Positions 43,998 through 53,235 of a stretch of DNA of 64,000 bases are shown here, in pieces. Below the pieces are notes generated by a model. It made no database searches and was not told the DNA's origin. It saw nothing but the letters and a program-made list of their open reading frames with translations. Source of the DNA: Rhodobacteraceae bacterium Alg238-R152 (lineage in GTDB: Bacteria; Pseudomonadota; Alphaproteobacteria; Rhodobacterales; Rhodobacteraceae); contig UNRJ01000005.1 of assembly GCA_900537125.1 (NCBI GenBank), positions 1-64,000 on the forward strand, read 5' to 3'. Within the stretch, counting starts at the first letter, position 1; the number at the start of each line of letters is the position of its first letter. The translations under genes and the position numbers were made by a program.

Positions 43998-44375
43998 ATG
44001 ATCCAGCAACCGCCGCCTCGGAAAAAACGAGATTCGACCATTCCTTTGATCAACGTCGTGTTCTTGATGTTGGTCTTTTTCCTGATCGCAGGCACCGTCG
44101 CGCCACCTCTCGATCCGACTCTGCATCTCGTACAAACCAGTGATTTGGAAGGGCGAGAGCCGCCCGATGCCTTGGTTCTGCACGCCGACGGCAGTCTTAG
44201 TTTTCGTGGCCAATCCACTGCGCCCGACGCACATATCGCGGCCAGTGGCACCGGTCCCACCCGCATTGTGCCGGATCGGGATGTGCCGGCGCAACGGCTG
44301 ATGGAGGTTACCGGAGCGTTGCGCCGCGCAGGCGCCACCTCGGTGATTCTGGTAACCGAGCGGGCGCTTCAGTGA
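43998..44375 (+). CDS. ExbD/TolR-family protein (copy 2, Asp replaced by Asn)
   Basis: The 125-residue ExbD-like protein has its helix as TIPLINVVFLMLVFFLIAGT, where Asn takes the place of the proton-carrying Asp seen in copy 1 (PLIDVIF versus PLINVVF). The periplasmic domain has the usual VPDRDVPAQRLMEVTGALRR. The two copies could form a hetero-dimer in which only one carries the proton. The start at 43998 is 4 bp after copy 1. Confidence 0.85.
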   Translation: MIQQPPPRKKRDSTIPLINVVFLMLVFFLIAGTVAPPLDPTLHLVQTSDLEGREPPDALVLHADGSLSFRGQSTAPDAHIAASGTGPTRIVPDRDVPAQRLMEVTGALRRAGATSVILVTERALQ

Positions 44376-45445
44376 TCCCGCGCTCGCTCATAATCGCTCT
44401 TTTTGCTACGGTGTTTTCGCTCTGCTTGCACCTACTGGGGCTTGGGGTTGCCGGGCGCATCGAGCGTGCGCCACCACCAAAAACAACAGGCGCCCCAATC
44501 TCCGTAAGCAACGCGTTTGAAGATATCGCCGAAGCGCTTGAAGACCCTGTGGAACCAGAACCGGACCTCGCGCCGGAACCGGAACCAGAACAACCTATCC
44601 AACCGGCACCGCCCCCAAGCGAAGCAGAAGTGCCGGACACCGAAGTCCTTGTGGCTTCTGAGAACCCGCAAGACACCTATGCTCCTGACACCGGCACGGC
44701 CCAAATTGTAAATCCGGTTCCTCTCCAAGGCACCCAAGGAGAGTTTGCGCCCAAGCCGGACATACTGGAGCCAAACACCGCATTAAACGAAAGCGAACCG
44801 GTTCCCGAACAAGCGGACACCGCAGCAACATTGGGATCACAGACCGACACGGTTGAAGCACTCACCCCAGTGGTTCCACAAACATCCGCGCCCCAAGTGC
44901 CCATCTCCCCCGTAGAAGAGGTGATAGCGTCATTGCCGGATGCATCATTGCCTGCTGTGCCCGTCGACCCCACCGAAACCGTGACCGCAGAGCCCCCTGA
45001 GGAAAGCCCCGAAGACAAACCTCAGCCGTTGTTTCCGGGGTTGCGTGATGGGTTTGCAGACCTGCGCAACCCCTCAAAAACCATTGAATCTCCGCTGGAA
45101 ACCTTTCGGCGTGAAGGCTCTGTTGCCGTTGGAGGGTTTGGCATCCGATCCGGCTCTGCTGCCAACTCGCGTGGTCCAGGCAACTCTGACACAACAAATT
45201 ATGCCGGGCGGGTGCTGGTGCATCTTAACCGATCCCGCACTGTCCACGTCAAAACGCCGGGTTTTGCGCGCGTGTACTTTGAGATCAATCCGGATGGCTC
45301 TCTCAATTGGGTCGAGATCATCGACAGCTCAGGCAGCTCAGATGTTGATCGCGCGGCACGCGTCCAAATTCAAAGCGCGGCCCCCTTCCCAATACCGCCC
45401 AACGGTAAAAGCAAACAGCTGTCGTTCTGGTACAGCTCGGGATAA
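44372..45445 (+). CDS. tonB: TonB-family energy transducer
   Basis: The 357-residue protein has an N-terminal membrane anchor (LIIALFATVFSLCLHLLGLG). A long Pro/Glu-rich spacer (residues 40-230) spans the periplasm, and the C-terminal TonB domain contains VHVKTPGFARVYFEINPDGS and ends KQLSFWYSSG. The GTG start overlaps the stop of ExbD copy 2. It transmits inner-membrane proton force to outer-membrane receptors. No TonB-dependent receptor gene lies nearby. Confidence 0.88.
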   Translation: MIPRSLIIALFATVFSLCLHLLGLGVAGRIERAPPPKTTGAPISVSNAFEDIAEALEDPVEPEPDLAPEPEPEQPIQPAPPPSEAEVPDTEVLVASENPQDTYAPDTGTAQIVNPVPLQGTQGEFAPKPDILEPNTALNESEPVPEQADTAATLGSQTDTVEALTPVVPQTSAPQVPISPVEEVIASLPDASLPAVPVDPTETVTAEPPEESPEDKPQPLFPGLRDGFADLRNPSKTIESPLETFRREGSVAVGGFGIRSGSAANSRGPGNSDTTNYAGRVLVHLNRSRTVHVKTPGFARVYFEINPDGSLNWVEIIDSSGSSDVDRAARVQIQSAAPFPIPPNGKSKQLSFWYSSG

Positions 45446-45671
45446 GAGGGATCTTACAACTTCCTCATTTACCCTATCGCGGTGTGATGACTCTGATGCG
45501 ATTGCAACAAGTTTTCTTCATGCCCCTCAATTGCCCATCACCTCATCCAGTGGGCAAATTTTGCTCACAGAACGGGTATTGGTGGATTCGAATTCCCGCC
45601 TGATCAACATAATTCTTGACCAATTGGTTAAAGGGGGCGTTACTCTGGTGGACCAAGAGAGGGACGATACG

Positions 45672-46679
45672 ATGATGAAACCAACACATCTTAACCGCCG
45701 CCACTTCATGGCAACGACTGCAGCAACCGCGCTGACACTTGGCGCTGGACGTGCCATGGCTGCGGAACCGATCAAAACGGCCGGTATCTACACGGTGCCT
45801 GTCGAACAGCAGTGGGTCAGCCGTATCCATAAAGCGGCGCTTGCGGCACAGGATCGCGGCGACATTACCTACTCCTACTCTGAAAATGTCAGCAACACCG
45901 ATTATACGCGTGTGATGCGGGAATATGCCGAAGCCGGGAACACGCTGATCATCGGTGAAGTGTTTGGTGCGGAGCAAGAGGCCCGTGAAGTTGCCGCCGA
46001 GTATCCAAACGTGTCTTTCTTGATGGGCTCTAGCTTTAAGGAAGACGCCGCCCTGCCAAATTTCTCGGTCTTTGATAACTATATCCAAGACGCGTCGTAC
46101 TTATCTGGCATTATTGCTGGCGCCATGACCAAGTCCGGCAACATCGGCATGGTTGGTGGCTTCCCAATCCCCGAGGTCAACCGGCTGATGCATGCCTTCA
46201 TGGCCGGTGCGCGTGAAATGAACCCGGACATCAAATTCCAAGTGAGCTTTATCGGCAGTTGGTTTGATCCTCCCAAGGCCAAAGAAACCGCCTTTGCGAT
46301 GATCGAAAACGGCGCAGACGTTCTTTATGCAGAGCGGTTTGGTGTGTCTGATGCTGCGCGGGAAAAGGGTGTCCTTGCCATTGGCAACGTCATTGATACG
46401 CAGTCTGATTACCCAGAGACCGTTGTTGCCTCTGCGATTTGGCATTTTGAACCAACCTTGGACAAAGCGATCGCAGAAGTGCAGGCAGGAAGCTTTGCCG
46501 CTGCAGACTATGGTGTCTATTCCTTCATGAACCAGGGTGGCACAAGCCTTGCGCCGTTGGGCACGTTTGACGGCAAAGTTCCCGAAGCCGCGCTTGCGTT
46601 AGTTGCGCAGCGCGAGGCTGAGATTAAGTCAGGGGCTTTCTCGGTCGAGATTAACGACACCGAACCAACGTCGTCCTAA
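45672..46679 (+). CDS. BMP-family ABC transporter substrate-binding protein
   Basis: The 335-residue protein has a Tat-like signal (LNRRHFMATTAATALTLGAG, cleaved after RAMA). The body is of the basic-membrane-protein (BMP/PnrA) type: KTAGIYTVPVEQQWVSRIHK and later GMVGGFPIPEVNRLMHAF, QVSFIGSWFDPPKAKETAFA. This family binds purine nucleosides and related nucleobases. A GAGGG site supports the start; the much longer open frame from 45045 is a run-in over tonB. Confidence 0.9.
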   Translation: MMKPTHLNRRHFMATTAATALTLGAGRAMAAEPIKTAGIYTVPVEQQWVSRIHKAALAAQDRGDITYSYSENVSNTDYTRVMREYAEAGNTLIIGEVFGAEQEAREVAAEYPNVSFLMGSSFKEDAALPNFSVFDNYIQDASYLSGIIAGAMTKSGNIGMVGGFPIPEVNRLMHAFMAGAREMNPDIKFQVSFIGSWFDPPKAKETAFAMIENGADVLYAERFGVSDAAREKGVLAIGNVIDTQSDYPETVVASAIWHFEPTLDKAIAEVQAGSFAAADYGVYSFMNQGGTSLAPLGTFDGKVPEAALALVAQREAEIKSGAFSVEINDTEPTSS

Positions 46680-46685
46680 TCAATT

Positions 46686-48227
46686 ATGTCCGATACTGCA
46701 GTTGAGGCGCTGTCCCTTAACGCCATTACCAAACGATTTGGAGAGCTGACCGCAAACGATGCGGTCAGTCTTTCTGTCAACGTTGGTGAAGTTGTTGCCC
46801 TTCTGGGTGAGAACGGCGCGGGAAAAACCACGCTCATGAATATTCTGTTTGGCCAGTACACGGCGGATAGCGGAACTGTGCGTGTGTTTGGGGACACGTT
46901 GCCACCGGGAAACTCACGGGCGGCATTGGACGCTGGTGTTGGCATGGTGCACCAGCATTTCACGCTTGCTGATAACCTGACCGTTCAAGAAAACATCACC
47001 TTGGGCGTGCAATCCCTCCTGAATCCCAGCTTGGGTCACGCTGCAGCCAAGGCGCGCATTGCGGCACTTTCAGAAAAGTTTCATCTTGCGGTTGCCCCAG
47101 ATGCGCGTGTTGGAACCCTGTCTGTGGGGGAGCGTCAGAGGGTAGAGATACTCAAAGCCCTTTACCGGGATGTGCGCATTCTGATCCTTGATGAACCCAC
47201 AGCGGTATTAACGCCGCAGGAAACGGACAATCTATTTGCAACCCTACGGCTTGCCATCGCCGAAGGGTTATCCATCATCTTCATTTCGCACAAATTGCAC
47301 GAAGTTATGGCGATTGCCGACCGGGTGGTTGTGCTCCGCCATGGGAAGATGGCAGGCGCCGCGAACACAAAAGACACCGATCAAAACGCGCTTGCTGCGA
47401 TGATGATGGGGAGCGAAGCATCCCCACCTGAAGTCTCGCCGGCAAAACCGGGGCCGCCTTTGCTTGCGCTCCGCGACGTCACGACCCCCGATGTGGGCAG
47501 CGTCCCGGGATTGAAATCTGTGTCGTTGGCGCTGAAAGCGGGGCAAATTGTCGGGCTTGCCGGCGTGTCCGGAAATGGGCAGACCGCGATGGCCGATGTG
47601 GTTGCAGGTTTGCTAAACCCAACCGACGGCGACGTGGAAATGGGCCACGAAACTGTGAAAAAATGGTCACCACGCATCGCAGTGGAAAGCGGTATCGCCC
47701 GCATCCCCGAAGATCGGCACAAGACCGGCACCATTGCGGATTTTGACCTTGTCGAAAATGCTATATTGGAACGATACAAGTCCCCAGATTTTAGCAAAGG
47801 CGGCTGGCTGAACTGGCGCAAATCAAGAGCGTTTGCAGACGGAATAATCGAAAAATATGATGTGCGCTGCCCCGGCTCAAGCACGCCGATCCGGCTGTTG
47901 TCCGGCGGGAACATGCAAAAGCTGATCCTTGGACGTGTGCTTGAGGCGGGTCCGCAAATCATTTTGGCAAATCAACCGGTTCGTGGACTTGATATTGGCG
48001 CGGTCCACTATGTGCACAGCCAGTTGCTTGCTGCGCGGGACCGGGGCGCCGCGGTGCTCTTGATTTCTGAGGATCTGGATGAAGTTATGGCCCTGTCTGA
48101 CGTGATACATGTCATAGCAGACGGGCGACTTTCGCCGGAATTTAAGCGCGGTGAAATGACACCGGCACAACTCGGTCTTTGGATGGCTGGTCAAGGATTT
48201 GAATCGGACACCGCGCATGCGTCTTGA
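46686..48227 (+). CDS. ABC transporter ATPase, nucleoside/sugar type, two ATPase domains
   Basis: The 513-residue protein carries two ABC domains. The first has Walker A LLGENGAGKTTLMNILFGQY, the signature LSVGERQRVEILKALY and Walker B ILILDEPTAVLTPQE. The second has a degenerate Walker A (GVSGNGQTAMADV, lacking the Lys) and the signature LSGGNMQKLILGRVLE. Such duplicated ATPases serve ribose- and nucleoside-type importers. It lies 6 bp after the binding protein and overlaps the first permease by 11 bp. Confidence 0.92.
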   Translation: MSDTAVEALSLNAITKRFGELTANDAVSLSVNVGEVVALLGENGAGKTTLMNILFGQYTADSGTVRVFGDTLPPGNSRAALDAGVGMVHQHFTLADNLTVQENITLGVQSLLNPSLGHAAAKARIAALSEKFHLAVAPDARVGTLSVGERQRVEILKALYRDVRILILDEPTAVLTPQETDNLFATLRLAIAEGLSIIFISHKLHEVMAIADRVVVLRHGKMAGAANTKDTDQNALAAMMMGSEASPPEVSPAKPGPPLLALRDVTTPDVGSVPGLKSVSLALKAGQIVGLAGVSGNGQTAMADVVAGLLNPTDGDVEMGHETVKKWSPRIAVESGIARIPEDRHKTGTIADFDLVENAILERYKSPDFSKGGWLNWRKSRAFADGIIEKYDVRCPGSSTPIRLLSGGNMQKLILGRVLEAGPQIILANQPVRGLDIGAVHYVHSQLLAARDRGAAVLLISEDLDEVMALSDVIHVIADGRLSPEFKRGEMTPAQLGLWMAGQGFESDTAHAS

Positions 48228-49266
48228 ACCAATCAACAACCCGACACTGGCCCGCAAACTGGTGCCACCAGCACTCGCGCTCGCCTCCACCGTGGTGATC
48301 GCCTCACTTTTGGCGATGGTCGCAGGGGCAAATCCGTTTTCGGTTATTGGATTGATCCTTAAGGGCGCGTTTGGATCAAAATTTGCGATCCTTGAAACCC
48401 TCAACCGCGCGACGCCACTCATCTTCACCGGCCTCGCGGTTGCGGTCGCCTTTCGAGCGAAGTTTTGGAACATCGGTGCAGAGGCACAGCTCTACGCAGG
48501 CGCACTTGTGACGGTCTTGCTTGGAACCGGTTTCTTGCCATGGTCCAGCTTTGCGATCCTCCCATTGATCATTGTCGCGTCCATCATAGTTGGGGCCGTT
48601 GTCCTTCTGGTTCCCGCGCTTCTCAAGACGCGTTTTGGCGTCGATGAAGTGGTCACTACTCTGCTGTTCAATTTCATTTTCCTGCTGTTTATCTCGATGC
48701 TCCTTGAGGGCGTTCTGAAAGACCCGATGGGCATGGGATGGCCAAAATCGGCCCGCCTCATCCCAGAGGCGAGATTGCCACGCATTGTGGAGGGGCTACG
48801 CCTGCATTGGGGATTTGGGCTGGCGATTTTGTCAGCCGTCGGGATCTGGATCATCCAGACCCGCAGCACCCTGGGCTATGAAATGCGCGCCGTCGGGTTA
48901 AACAAAGAGGCAGCAGCCTTTGCGGGCATTCCAGTGAACGTGGTGATTGTAAAAACAGCCCTGTTGTCGGGCGGCCTGGCCGCATTGGCTGGGTTTTCTG
49001 AGGTGGCTGGATTGAAGGGAAGCCTCACGCTCGATCTGTCCCCGGGGTTTGGCTACACTGGGATCATCGTCGCAATGTTGGCCCTGCTAAACCCGCTTGC
49101 CGTGGTGGTTGCCGCGCTTTTTGTGGCCGGTATTTTTGTTGGGGCTGATAGTATGAGCCGCGCCGCGGACGTCCCGACCTATCTCGCAGATATCATGCTC
49201 GCAACCGCATTGCTTCTTATGGTGTTGGCGATCATGTTGACGCGGTTTCGTGTGGTGAGGGACTGA
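48217..49266 (+). CDS. ABC transporter permease (BMP/nucleoside type) 1
   Basis: The 349-residue permease has 8-10 hydrophobic helices, with the BPD_transp_2 motif FRAKFWNIGAEAQLYAGALV and the coupling-loop-like YEMRAVGLNKEAAAFAGIPV. It forms the channel with the second permease. The start at 48217 (MRLEPINNPTLA) overlaps the ATPase stop by 11 bp; a longer frame from 48199 is less likely. Confidence 0.9.
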   Translation: MRLEPINNPTLARKLVPPALALASTVVIASLLAMVAGANPFSVIGLILKGAFGSKFAILETLNRATPLIFTGLAVAVAFRAKFWNIGAEAQLYAGALVTVLLGTGFLPWSSFAILPLIIVASIIVGAVVLLVPALLKTRFGVDEVVTTLLFNFIFLLFISMLLEGVLKDPMGMGWPKSARLIPEARLPRIVEGLRLHWGFGLAILSAVGIWIIQTRSTLGYEMRAVGLNKEAAAFAGIPVNVVIVKTALLSGGLAALAGFSEVAGLKGSLTLDLSPGFGYTGIIVAMLALLNPLAVVVAALFVAGIFVGADSMSRAADVPTYLADIMLATALLLMVLAIMLTRFRVVRD

Positions 49267-49268
49267 TC

Positions 49269-50213
49269 ATGGAGATTATTGAAATCCTCTTCACAGCCAG
49301 CTTTTGGGCGGCCGCAATCCGTATCGCAAGCCCGCTGATCTTTGCCACATTGGGAGAGCTCATCTGCGAACGTGCGGGCGTGCTGAACCTTGGCATCGAA
49401 GGTATTATGGTCGCGGGTGCCTTTGCGGGGTGGATGGCAGTCTATTCCGGAACCGGGCTTTGGACAGGCGTCTGCGTTGCCATGGTGGTGGGCATGTTGT
49501 TTGGCCTACTGCACAGCACGCTCACGGTGCCGTTTGGCCTGTCTCAGCATGTTGTTGGCCTTGGCGTGACCTTGCTGGCCACCTCTTCCACCTACTATGC
49601 CTATCGGCTGGCGTTGCCAGAGGTTACAAGCCCGCCAAAAATCGAAGCTTTCCAGCCGTTTGAAATCCCAATCTTGTCAGATATTCCCTTGCTTGGGCCG
49701 GCGTTGTTTTCACAAACGCCGCTAACCTATCTCGCCTTCGTTCTGGTTGGGGTCGTTAGCATGGTGCTTTATCGGACACCGCTTGGCCTCGCGGTGCGTG
49801 CCGCTGGTGAAAATCCGGCAGCCGTGGCAGCGCAAGGCCTGTCCGTCACGGCCATCCGCATGGGGGCCGTCATGGTGGGCAGTGGCCTGATGGCGGTTGG
49901 CGGGGCATTCTTAACGATGTCAGCGTTTGACAGTTTCTTCTTTGAGATGGTCAATGGCCGTGGTTGGATTTGCATCGCATTGGTTGTTTTTGGATCATGG
50001 CGCCCCGGTAAGGCCTTGCTAGGTGCGGTGCTTTTTGCGGCGTTTGATGCGCTACAAATCCGCGTGCAACAGACCAGTTTGGGGACGCTCATTCCGTACC
50101 AAATATTTCTGATGATGCCCTACATCCTATCCATTTTCGCCCTCATCTTGATGTCACGACGTGCAGAGGTACCTGCAGCGCTCATGGTGCCATTCAACAA
50201 AGGAGAACGCTGA
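49269..50213 (+). CDS. ABC transporter permease (BMP/nucleoside type) 2
   Basis: The 314-residue BPD_transp_2 permease contains [20 protein letters not shown], which is highly typical of this family, and [20 protein letters not shown]. It starts 2 bp after permease 1 and its stop shares one base with the deaminase start (TGATG). Together with the BMP protein and ATPase it forms a complete importer. Confidence 0.92.
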   Translation: MEIIEILFTASFWAAAIRIASPLIFATLGELICERAGVLNLGIEGIMVAGAFAGWMAVYSGTGLWTGVCVAMVVGMLFGLLHSTLTVPFGLSQHVVGLGVTLLATSSTYYAYRLALPEVTSPPKIEAFQPFEIPILSDIPLLGPALFSQTPLTYLAFVLVGVVSMVLYRTPLGLAVRAAGENPAAVAAQGLSVTAIRMGAVMVGSGLMAVGGAFLTMSAFDSFFFEMVNGRGWICIALVVFGSWRPGKALLGAVLFAAFDALQIRVQQTSLGTLIPYQIFLMMPYILSIFALILMSRRAEVPAALMVPFNKGER

Positions 50214-51496
50214 TGTTTGATCTGATTGTCAAAGGCGGCACACTTCCCGATGGGCAGGTTTCCGACATTGGAATGGTCGGGGACAAAATCACCGCGATTG
50301 GACAGCTGGGATCCGCAGAAGCTGGCAAAGTTATTGATGCCTCGGGCGACTTGGTTAGCCCGCCCTTTGTCGACCCGCATTTTCACATGGACGCAACACT
50401 GTCCTATGGGCTGCCACGGATCAACGCCTCCGGCACCTTGCTTGAAGGGATTGGCCTGTGGGGTGAACTCAAGCAGGTCATGACGCAAGACGATATCATC
50501 ACACGCGCGCTCAGCTATTGCGACTGGGCAGCGAGCATGGGCCTTTTGGCGATCCGCAGTCATGTGGACACATGTGACGATCGGCTATTGGGGGTCGAAG
50601 CTTTGCTTGAGGTGCGTGAGCAGGTCAAAGACTACATTGATCTGCAGCTTGTCGCCTTTCCGCAAGATGGTTTTTATCGCGACCCAACCGCGCGCGAAAA
50701 CACCATCCGCGCCCTCGACATGGGGGTCGACGTTGTTGGCGGTATCCCGCATTTTGAACGCACCATGGCAGACGGAGCAGCCTCCGTAAAAGAGCTGTGC
50801 GAAATCGCTGCTTCGCGTGGCTTAATGGTTGATATGCATTGTGATGAATCCGATGATCCACACTCACGCCATATCGAAACACTTGCCTATGAAACCCAAA
50901 AGCTGGGCCTCAATGGCAGAGTTGCTGGATCACATTTGACCTCGATGCATTCGATGGACAATTACTATGTTTCCAAACTGCTGCCGCTCATGGCAGAAGC
51001 TGATATCAACGTGATCCCAAACCCGTTGATCAACATTGTCCTGCAGGGACGCCATGACACCTTTCCCAAACGCCGTGGCCTGACACGTGTGAAAGAAATG
51101 TTGGCCATGGGCATCAATGTGGGTTGGGGGCAGGACTGCGTGCTCGACCCGTGGTATTCGCTTGGCACAGCTGACATGCTTGATGTCGCGTTTATGGGAT
51201 TGCACGTCGCGCAAATGACCAGCCCGGATGAAATGCGGACCTGCTTTGATATGGTCACCGTGAACAATGCCAAAACAATGGGCCTGACGGACTATGGCTT
51301 ACACGTTGGGGCGAAGGCCTCCTTGGTTGTGCTTGATGCCAGCAACCCGATCGAAGCACTGCGCCTCCGCGCTGCCCGACTTTGTGTCATCGCAAACGGC
51401 CGGGTCATTAGTGAGAGCCCGCGCGCCGACGCTACGCTTTCCTTGCCCGGGCGCCCAACATCATCGCGAAGACGACACAGCCCAGGCACCATGTAG
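50213..51496 (+). CDS. Cytosine deaminase-like amidohydrolase
   Basis: The 427-residue enzyme has the metal site [20 protein letters not shown] (His56, His58), the catalytic [20 protein letters not shown] (His-x-Asp-Glu near residue 205), [10 protein letters not shown] and the aspartate in [14 protein letters not shown]. This is the CodA pattern; CodA hydrolyses cytosine to uracil. The terminal 25 residues are Ser/Arg-rich and atypical. Its one-base overlap with the permease gene suggests that the operon imports and deaminates cytosine or a related pyrimidine. N-isopropylammelide-type hydrolases are an alternative. Confidence 0.85.
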   Translation: MFDLIVKGGTLPDGQVSDIGMVGDKITAIGQLGSAEAGKVIDASGDLVSPPFVDPHFHMDATLSYGLPRINASGTLLEGIGLWGELKQVMTQDDIITRALSYCDWAASMGLLAIRSHVDTCDDRLLGVEALLEVREQVKDYIDLQLVAFPQDGFYRDPTARENTIRALDMGVDVVGGIPHFERTMADGAASVKELCEIAASRGLMVDMHCDESDDPHSRHIETLAYETQKLGLNGRVAGSHLTSMHSMDNYYVSKLLPLMAEADINVIPNPLINIVLQGRHDTFPKRRGLTRVKEMLAMGINVGWGQDCVLDPWYSLGTADMLDVAFMGLHVAQMTSPDEMRTCFDMVTVNNAKTMGLTDYGLHVGAKASLVVLDASNPIEALRLRAARLCVIANGRVISESPRADATLSLPGRPTSSRRRHSPGTM

Positions 51497-51812
51497 GTCC
51501 GCGCGCTCCATCGCTTACAGCCCCAAGCTGGTTTGTTTCGTCACAGAGTGATCCGTGCACAACTGGGGGGTACGGAATGAACATAGCTTCTTCAACACTG
51601 GCCGTGTCCCACTCTGGAGTCCAATACCGAACGCACTGCGAATGGTCTCATCATCAACGGGATCGGGAGCGACGTTTCTCGCGGATGATCTGAAAGCAGA
51701 CCTGCCAAGCGTGGTTTCAAACATCCAACCACTGCACTCTGGGCCCTGAAACGACCAGAGTGCCGTATTCGATGCTAATTTTTTTGTAAATCTCCTTTCA
51801 TTTTGGCCATCC
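51497..51812. other. Intergenic region after the deaminase gene
   Basis: No gene is recognised. A 99-codon reverse ORF (51515-51814) has unusual composition and no family motif. No clear terminator was found for the deaminase operon. Confidence 0.35.
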
Positions 51813-52100
51813 ATGGAAGCCTATTCGCATCAAAACAAAGGTTTGAACAAAGCAGTGTTTTGGGTGTCGGTCACATTGTGCTTTCTGGTCCCCACACTTG
51901 TACCGACTTCGGCAAAAGCGGAGGACGTCCAGCCCACACAACATTCCGCTCAGCAACGGATGGAAGAAACCGTGGAGATCGTTCAACGCTTTACCGACCG
52001 GTTTGACCGCAAGACCCTGGCCGCTACCGCGCTCTGGGCCATGAACCAGAAACCTGGTGTGGTGAGCCCAGTCACGGTCACCCAGCCGACAGACGCTTGA
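51813..52100 (+). CDS. Small secreted protein, unknown function
   Basis: The 95-residue product has a plausible signal peptide (KAVFWVSVTLCFLVPTLVPT, cleaving after SAKAE). A hydrophilic helical part (HSAQQRMEETVEIVQRFTDR) follows, with a tail containing ALWAMNQKPGVVSPV. There is no clear ribosome binding site and the flanks are decayed, so it may be a remnant. Confidence 0.4.
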   Translation: MEAYSHQNKGLNKAVFWVSVTLCFLVPTLVPTSAKAEDVQPTQHSAQQRMEETVEIVQRFTDRFDRKTLAATALWAMNQKPGVVSPVTVTQPTDA

Positions 52101-52940
52101 CAACACTGCCTGTTTTTAGCCCGAGCCTCGGCCGTGCTACTATTCTTTGTGCTGTTTGGCTCTGTGACGCTACACCTCCTCGCAATCCGACATGTCCTGA
52201 TGTCGTTTTTGTGAGTTTCGGCCTGTTTGCCAATGTCTCTCTGCGCCATTGACTTGGGTTTTCCAGGGACCTGCTGGTGTCCTTCATCGTTGGCTGTCTG
52301 TTAATTGACCTGTTTGCTTACGCACTCTGGCTCTGGTTTGGCGTGCCAAAATCAATTGCGCAACATTCAAATTGCCACCGGCCTGATTGGTTTTGCACTT
52401 TGCTCCGCCCGACTGTTCTTATGGGGAAAGATGCCCCTTCCTGTTGTCATGAGCATCACACCGCGTGCCGCGTCCAAGTCGTTTCTGCGTTTTGGGATCG
52501 TGGTGTTTTGGCCGGGCTCACATCTTGGCATGTGGCCCATCGGGATCTGAAGGTGATCGCGAAATTGCGAAGCCTGCCCCTGCCGGGTGGTCTCGGGCCC
52601 GGCGCGTTTTTGTTTTTGTCGTCATTCTTTTAATGCTGTATCTTTTGGCACAATGGGATCAATTCCGACGTACAGAAATGCCGGAATTTTGCCCCGACAT
52701 CACAATTGTTATTCCGCGCACAATCAAGAGTACGTTCTTGCCAATACGTTAGGCGCCATCGACAAGGCGGCGACACATTACCAAGGCGAAGTTTTTGTCT
52801 TGGTGGTGGACAACAACTCTCAGGATGACAGCACGACACTGGTCAAAAAGCTTGAAGGCTTCCAATACCGGTCGGGTAGCCACGTTGCCGCCGACTGTCG
52901 TAAAAGCGGATTTGAATTCGCCAGCCCCCAATGCAGGTGA
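52101..52940 (+). pseudogene. Decayed membrane protein/GT2 glycosyltransferase region with frameshift
   Basis: Hydrophobic segments occur in several frames: FIVGCLLIDLFAYALWLWFG at about 52280-52340 and RVFVFVVILLMLYLLAQWDQ at about 52600-52660. After CPDITIVIP (near 52690-52717) the frame must shift to continue as AHNQEYVLANTLGAIDKAAT and then GEVFVLVVDNNSQDDSTT. That is the GT2 nucleotide-sugar fold start (IxxVIPxxNE...VVDNNSxD). After about 52870 the similarity fades. I see a broken membrane-linked glycosyltransferase, with the rest lost. Confidence 0.6.
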
Positions 52941-53235
52941 CAGGTCGGTTTCGACGGCTCAAAGCACCCATTCTTTGTAAATTTGCGAGGCGTTCTGCGG
53001 ATATGGCTAGTCGCCTTTCACCTCTTCCGACGTCAAATAGAAAGTGTTCTGGCCAAGTGCCTGCTTCGCGCTAAAGGCCGCCGCTGCATGAAGTGAAGCT
53101 ATGGCGGTCAACACACAATGCTTCCTGCACGAAATCTGCACAAAAGAACCTCATCCTCTGCATGACCAGAGAGGTCGAACTGCACTTTAGCCGTCCATTT
53201 TCTGTGCCATGAAATCAATTTCCGAGGTCAGAAAT

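Noticed and set aside
51515-51814. 99-codon reverse ORF after the deaminase gene
   Set aside because: Composition and position suggest chance or decayed DNA; no start signal or motif.
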